Assembly (NCBI RefSeq): GCF_020080835.1
Contig: NC_058162.1
Location: 22,574,144 to 22,638,143 of the forward strand
Direction: 5' to 3'
Length of the DNA stretch: 64,000 bases
From: Cotesia glomerata
Lineage: Eukaryota > Arthropoda > Insecta > Hymenoptera > Braconidae
Position numbers and translations under genes: made by a program. Below the pieces are notes generated by a model, which searched no databases, had not been told where the DNA came from, and saw only the letters and a list, made by a program, of their open reading frames with translations. Shown here in pieces: positions 60,940 to 64,000 of this stretch; the stretch's first letter is position 1, and each line of letters begins with the position of its first letter.

Positions 60940-61360
60940 AGCCGTCAGAGGCGCTCCGACCAATAGCGAGCTGCTCAATTTTTACGTGGTCAGTTGCGCG
61001 CAGCGAGATCGAGATTTAGTCAGCAACTCGGATATATTTTATAATATTAAATACACTTTATTATATTAGTAGTTGAAGTTTTTTAATTGAATTTTCGTTG
61101 CAATTTATATTTTTTTTTTTTACAAAGTAAAATTTCTTCTTTTTGGTAGTTTTTTTTTTTATTAAAATTTTAAGAGTTAGTAATTGGAGATGCAGGCGAA
61201 ATAAAAAATGATTGTCAGGAAACGTGGTCTGTGATATTTACACGGTTACAATTTTTTTTTTCGACGCTTTTTTTTTTTTTTTATTTTGTAAAACTACCGA
61301 GTCATAACCTAGCGTTATTTTATCAGTGACACGTACTATTGTGTCAATTGTAATTTGTCG
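60940..61360 (+). promoter_or_regulatory. SERCA promoter region and noncoding first exon
   Basis: A CCAAT box in GACCAATAGCG (about 60958-60968) and an initiator-like GTCAGTTGCG (about 60989) open a GC-richer region. The noncoding exon ends at 61360 with a consensus donor GTGAGT, and the 200-bp 5'UTR intron ends at TTTTTTTCAG (61560). The transcription start is inferred. Confidence 0.55.
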
Positions 61361-61634
61361 GTGAGTTTGGTAAAGATGGATTAATTGAATTAATTTTTCC
61401 TTAACATTTAATTAAGTTAATTATTTTTAAAAATAGTGATAGTGTCCAGTGCGTATTTTTTTGTGAAATATTAATTAATAATTAAATAATAATCATAATA
61501 AGAAATAATTTTTATAAAATATAATTTTGCTAAATAAAATAATGTGACTTTTTTTTTCAGAGTGAATGAACAGAAACTTCTGACAAGGACAGACAAAACT
61601 CAGTACATAATTAATAACGAGGAAATAAACAGAG

Positions 61635-61752
61635 ATGGAAGACGCCCACTGTAAAACTGTGGACGAGGTGTTGAACTACTTCAATTGTGATCAGGAAAAA
61701 GGATTATCGCCGGACCAGGTCAAGAGGAACCAAGAGAAATATGGTCTCAATG
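61635..61752 (+). CDS. SERCA: Sarco/endoplasmic reticulum Ca2+-ATPase (SERCA), first coding exon
   Basis: P-type ATPase that pumps cytosolic calcium into the sarco/endoplasmic reticulum. Exon 2 starts at 61561; the ATG at 61635 opens MEDAHCKTVDEVLNYFNC, DQEKGLSPDQVKRNQEKYG, LN before a GTAAGT donor at 61753. Thirty-nine codons plus one base; this N-terminal cytoplasmic (cation-ATPase N) segment matches the start of insect SERCA (MEDGHSKTVE...). An in-frame upstream ATG is absent from the leader seen here. The remaining exons of the ~1000-residue protein are beyond the window. Intron 2 fills 61753-64000 at least. Confidence 0.92.
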
Positions 61753-61775
61753 GTAAGTACTGAATTTTAAGAAAA

Positions 61776-61807
<32 letters not shown>

Positions 61808-64000
61808 GAAGCAGAAATTATGAATAATTTTTAATTTAAAGAAAGGAATATCACATGACATTAAAGTCAGCTGTCACTTGATAATTTTTTTAACAAATAA
61901 ATTTGCTCTGAAAAATTATTTTTAAAAAATTGCATTTATAATTTTTTAAAATTTCTACAGGTCAGTTTTTTTGCCATAATTTATTTGTTAAAAAAATGAT
62001 TAAATATCTGGTAAATTGATTGTTATGAAAATTACTAGTTACAGGGTGAACTTAAAAATAATACGTTTGATTGATGAAAAAGTGCTAGAAATTATTTGGC
62101 TGTCATAACTGTCTATGTCGTGGTGACCGAGTTTTAGCTTCGTATTAAAGATATTTTTGTTTGAACTATCGAGTTTACCACCACTTGTTCTTCATTTTAT
62201 CTTTGTTACTTTACTCAATCTATTTTTTCTTACGTACATACGACTATATATATTTTTTAAAATACTTACTACGCGTTAAAGAGCTTTTAAAAGTCAAATG
62301 GCATAACCACGTGAACATATGTACTTTTTTAATTTATTTTTTTTAGGTAGAAAAATTATCGGTTACTTTTACTGATTTATTTAGAAGATTTAATTTTTTT
62401 TTTATTGTTGTTTAGAATTGAATTTTTTATTATGAACTTCAGAGGAATCTCACGATTTTTATGAAAAAATTATTATTAACTTAAAAAAATTATTCGTGTA
62501 ATTTTATGACATTAAAATTAGCACTCACTTGATAATTGTTTAATTTTTTTTTAACAAATAAATTTGTTCCGAAAAATAATTTTTTCAAAAATTGCATTTT
62601 TTATTTTTCTACATGTCAATTTGTTTTCTATTTTTTTTGCCATAATTTAATTGTTAAAAATTATTAAAATTTTATAAATAGCTAAATTAATTTTTATGTA
62701 ATTTTTTTTCAATATTTTAAGTTTTTAGAAAAATAAAATTTAGATAATAATTCTATTCATGAAATAAATTTGATAAAATTTTTTAATATGATAATTTTAT
62801 ACTTGAACAAATTATTAAATATTCATTTTATTTATAAAATAACTAAAAAAAATCTTGCAATTTTTTTAAATAATTTATACAAGCAGAATTTAATGTATAT
62901 GTTAAATTTATAATAAAAATAATTTTCTAAATATTGGAGTAAAAAATTAAGAACTCGTTTTTTTTATAAGAAATAGTTTTAAAATTTTAGTTTCGATAAA
63001 TAAATTAAAATGTTAATTTTATTTATAAATTAACGTTAATTAAAAATTGGGGTTTTTTAAAAATAATTTATTAAATTTATTAATTTTATAATAAAAATAT
63101 TTTTTAAAATATTGGAGTAAAAAATTAAGCACCCGTTTTTTTTATAAAAAATATTTTTTTAATATTAATTTTATAATAAATAAATTAAAGTGTTAATTTT
63201 ATTTATAAATGAACTTTAATTTAAAATTGGGATTTGTTTAAATATTTTATTAAATTTATTAACATGCTGTTATTCTAAATATTTTAATAAAAAATCAACG
63301 TCTTTTTCCGTGAAAATTATAAATTTTAAAAGAATTTAAAACCACTTACTAAAGCTTTTAAAAAATTACCATGTACGAAAAAGCTATTAAAAGCGTTTAA
63401 TAACAAAAACTGCAGTAATAAAAATAAAAAAATTTTAAAAGTGAATTGACATATCCACGTGAAAAAGCCAACAGTTATTTATAAATATTATTTTCTTAAA
63501 AATAAAAAAAGCATAGTGTAGCACAAGTAACAGATAAAATATTCAATTACTCTGTACCCATCAACACGTTAATGCACGTGTATAAATAAAGATTATAAAT
63601 TTATTTACGAGGGTAAATATAATCTAAATCTAAATAAACCATGAGCTAAAAGCCATAGCTTAGAAAATTTTGAATAATAATAATAATAACTAAAACCAAT
63701 TAATAGAGAGTTTATGAGTTTATTTTTTTTTTCACTGAATTATTTTTAGTGGTTAAGGCAATTAGATAATTTGAAGATTTAAGACCGTTTTATTTTAGCC
63801 AGTAGTAAATTATATTTAAGATATATGTTTACGGAAGTGTTTTATGGATTTAATGAGCGTGTAATATTTTGAAGTTTTAGTTATTGTTGTTTATGTATTT
63901 AACAGTAATAATTTAATTATTTAATAATGTGTTGAGAGAAGTTTGTTGCGTGGGTAGTGATAGTTTTATAAAACTTGATAATTATTTGGATAATATTTAA
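61753..64000. other. First coding-region intron of SERCA, AT-rich
   Basis: Contains a ~30-base T run (61772-61807), two TTAGC-family MITEs (61857-62035 and 62505-62700), and a pair of related AT-rich blocks (62900-63060 and 63080-63240, each with AAATATTGGAGTAAAAAATT). No further exon recognised. Confidence 0.55.

Overview
The window is AT-rich animal nuclear DNA: spliced genes with GT-AG introns, a canonical arthropod TATA/initiator promoter, and dense non-autonomous transposons. The gene set (SMARCAD1, Rab34/36, NADPH-cytochrome P450 reductase, PNLDC1, SERCA) and a secreted Gly-Thr/Ser-rich protein fit an insect. A hymenopteran, perhaps a parasitoid wasp, is my guess from base composition and repeat style; the sequence does not prove it.

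Layout. 1-5810 (minus): five 5' exons of the chromatin remodeller SMARCAD1/Etl1; the gene runs off the left edge. 7853-9826 (minus): a two-exon secreted low-complexity protein with a clear core promoter. 9.9-13.5 kb: intergenic with a fold-back element and a ~1 kb repeat carrying GAGCTC hairpins. 13674-16643 (plus): five-exon Rab34/Rab36-type GTPase. 16.7-24.5 kb: mostly non-coding, with one possible small gene and a ~690-bp satellite at 20.57-23.88 kb. 24534-36986 (plus): complete seven-exon P450 reductase, its introns full of transposons. 37792-48331 (plus): complete ten-exon PNLDC1 (pre-piRNA trimmer), whose introns hold two tRNA-derived SINEs and several nested elements. 48364-48675 (minus): an unrecognised ORF. 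48.99-57.42 kb: a repeat complex built around a ~5.6 kb element with ~1.1 kb inverted arms. Its core contains protein-like minus-strand exons that have no conventional ATG-to-stop ORF. 57.6-61.0 kb: poorly understood, with two possible exons and a minisatellite. About 61.0 kb to the end (plus): 5' end of SERCA, with a 5'UTR intron and the first coding exon; the rest is outside the window.

The five recognised genes are unrelated housekeeping, ciliary, detoxification, piRNA and calcium-transport functions, each with its own promoter. I see no operon or defence cluster. The most unusual content is mobile: nested insertions whose empty sites can be read from paralogous copies inside the same window, and the long-inverted-repeat element with hidden exons.
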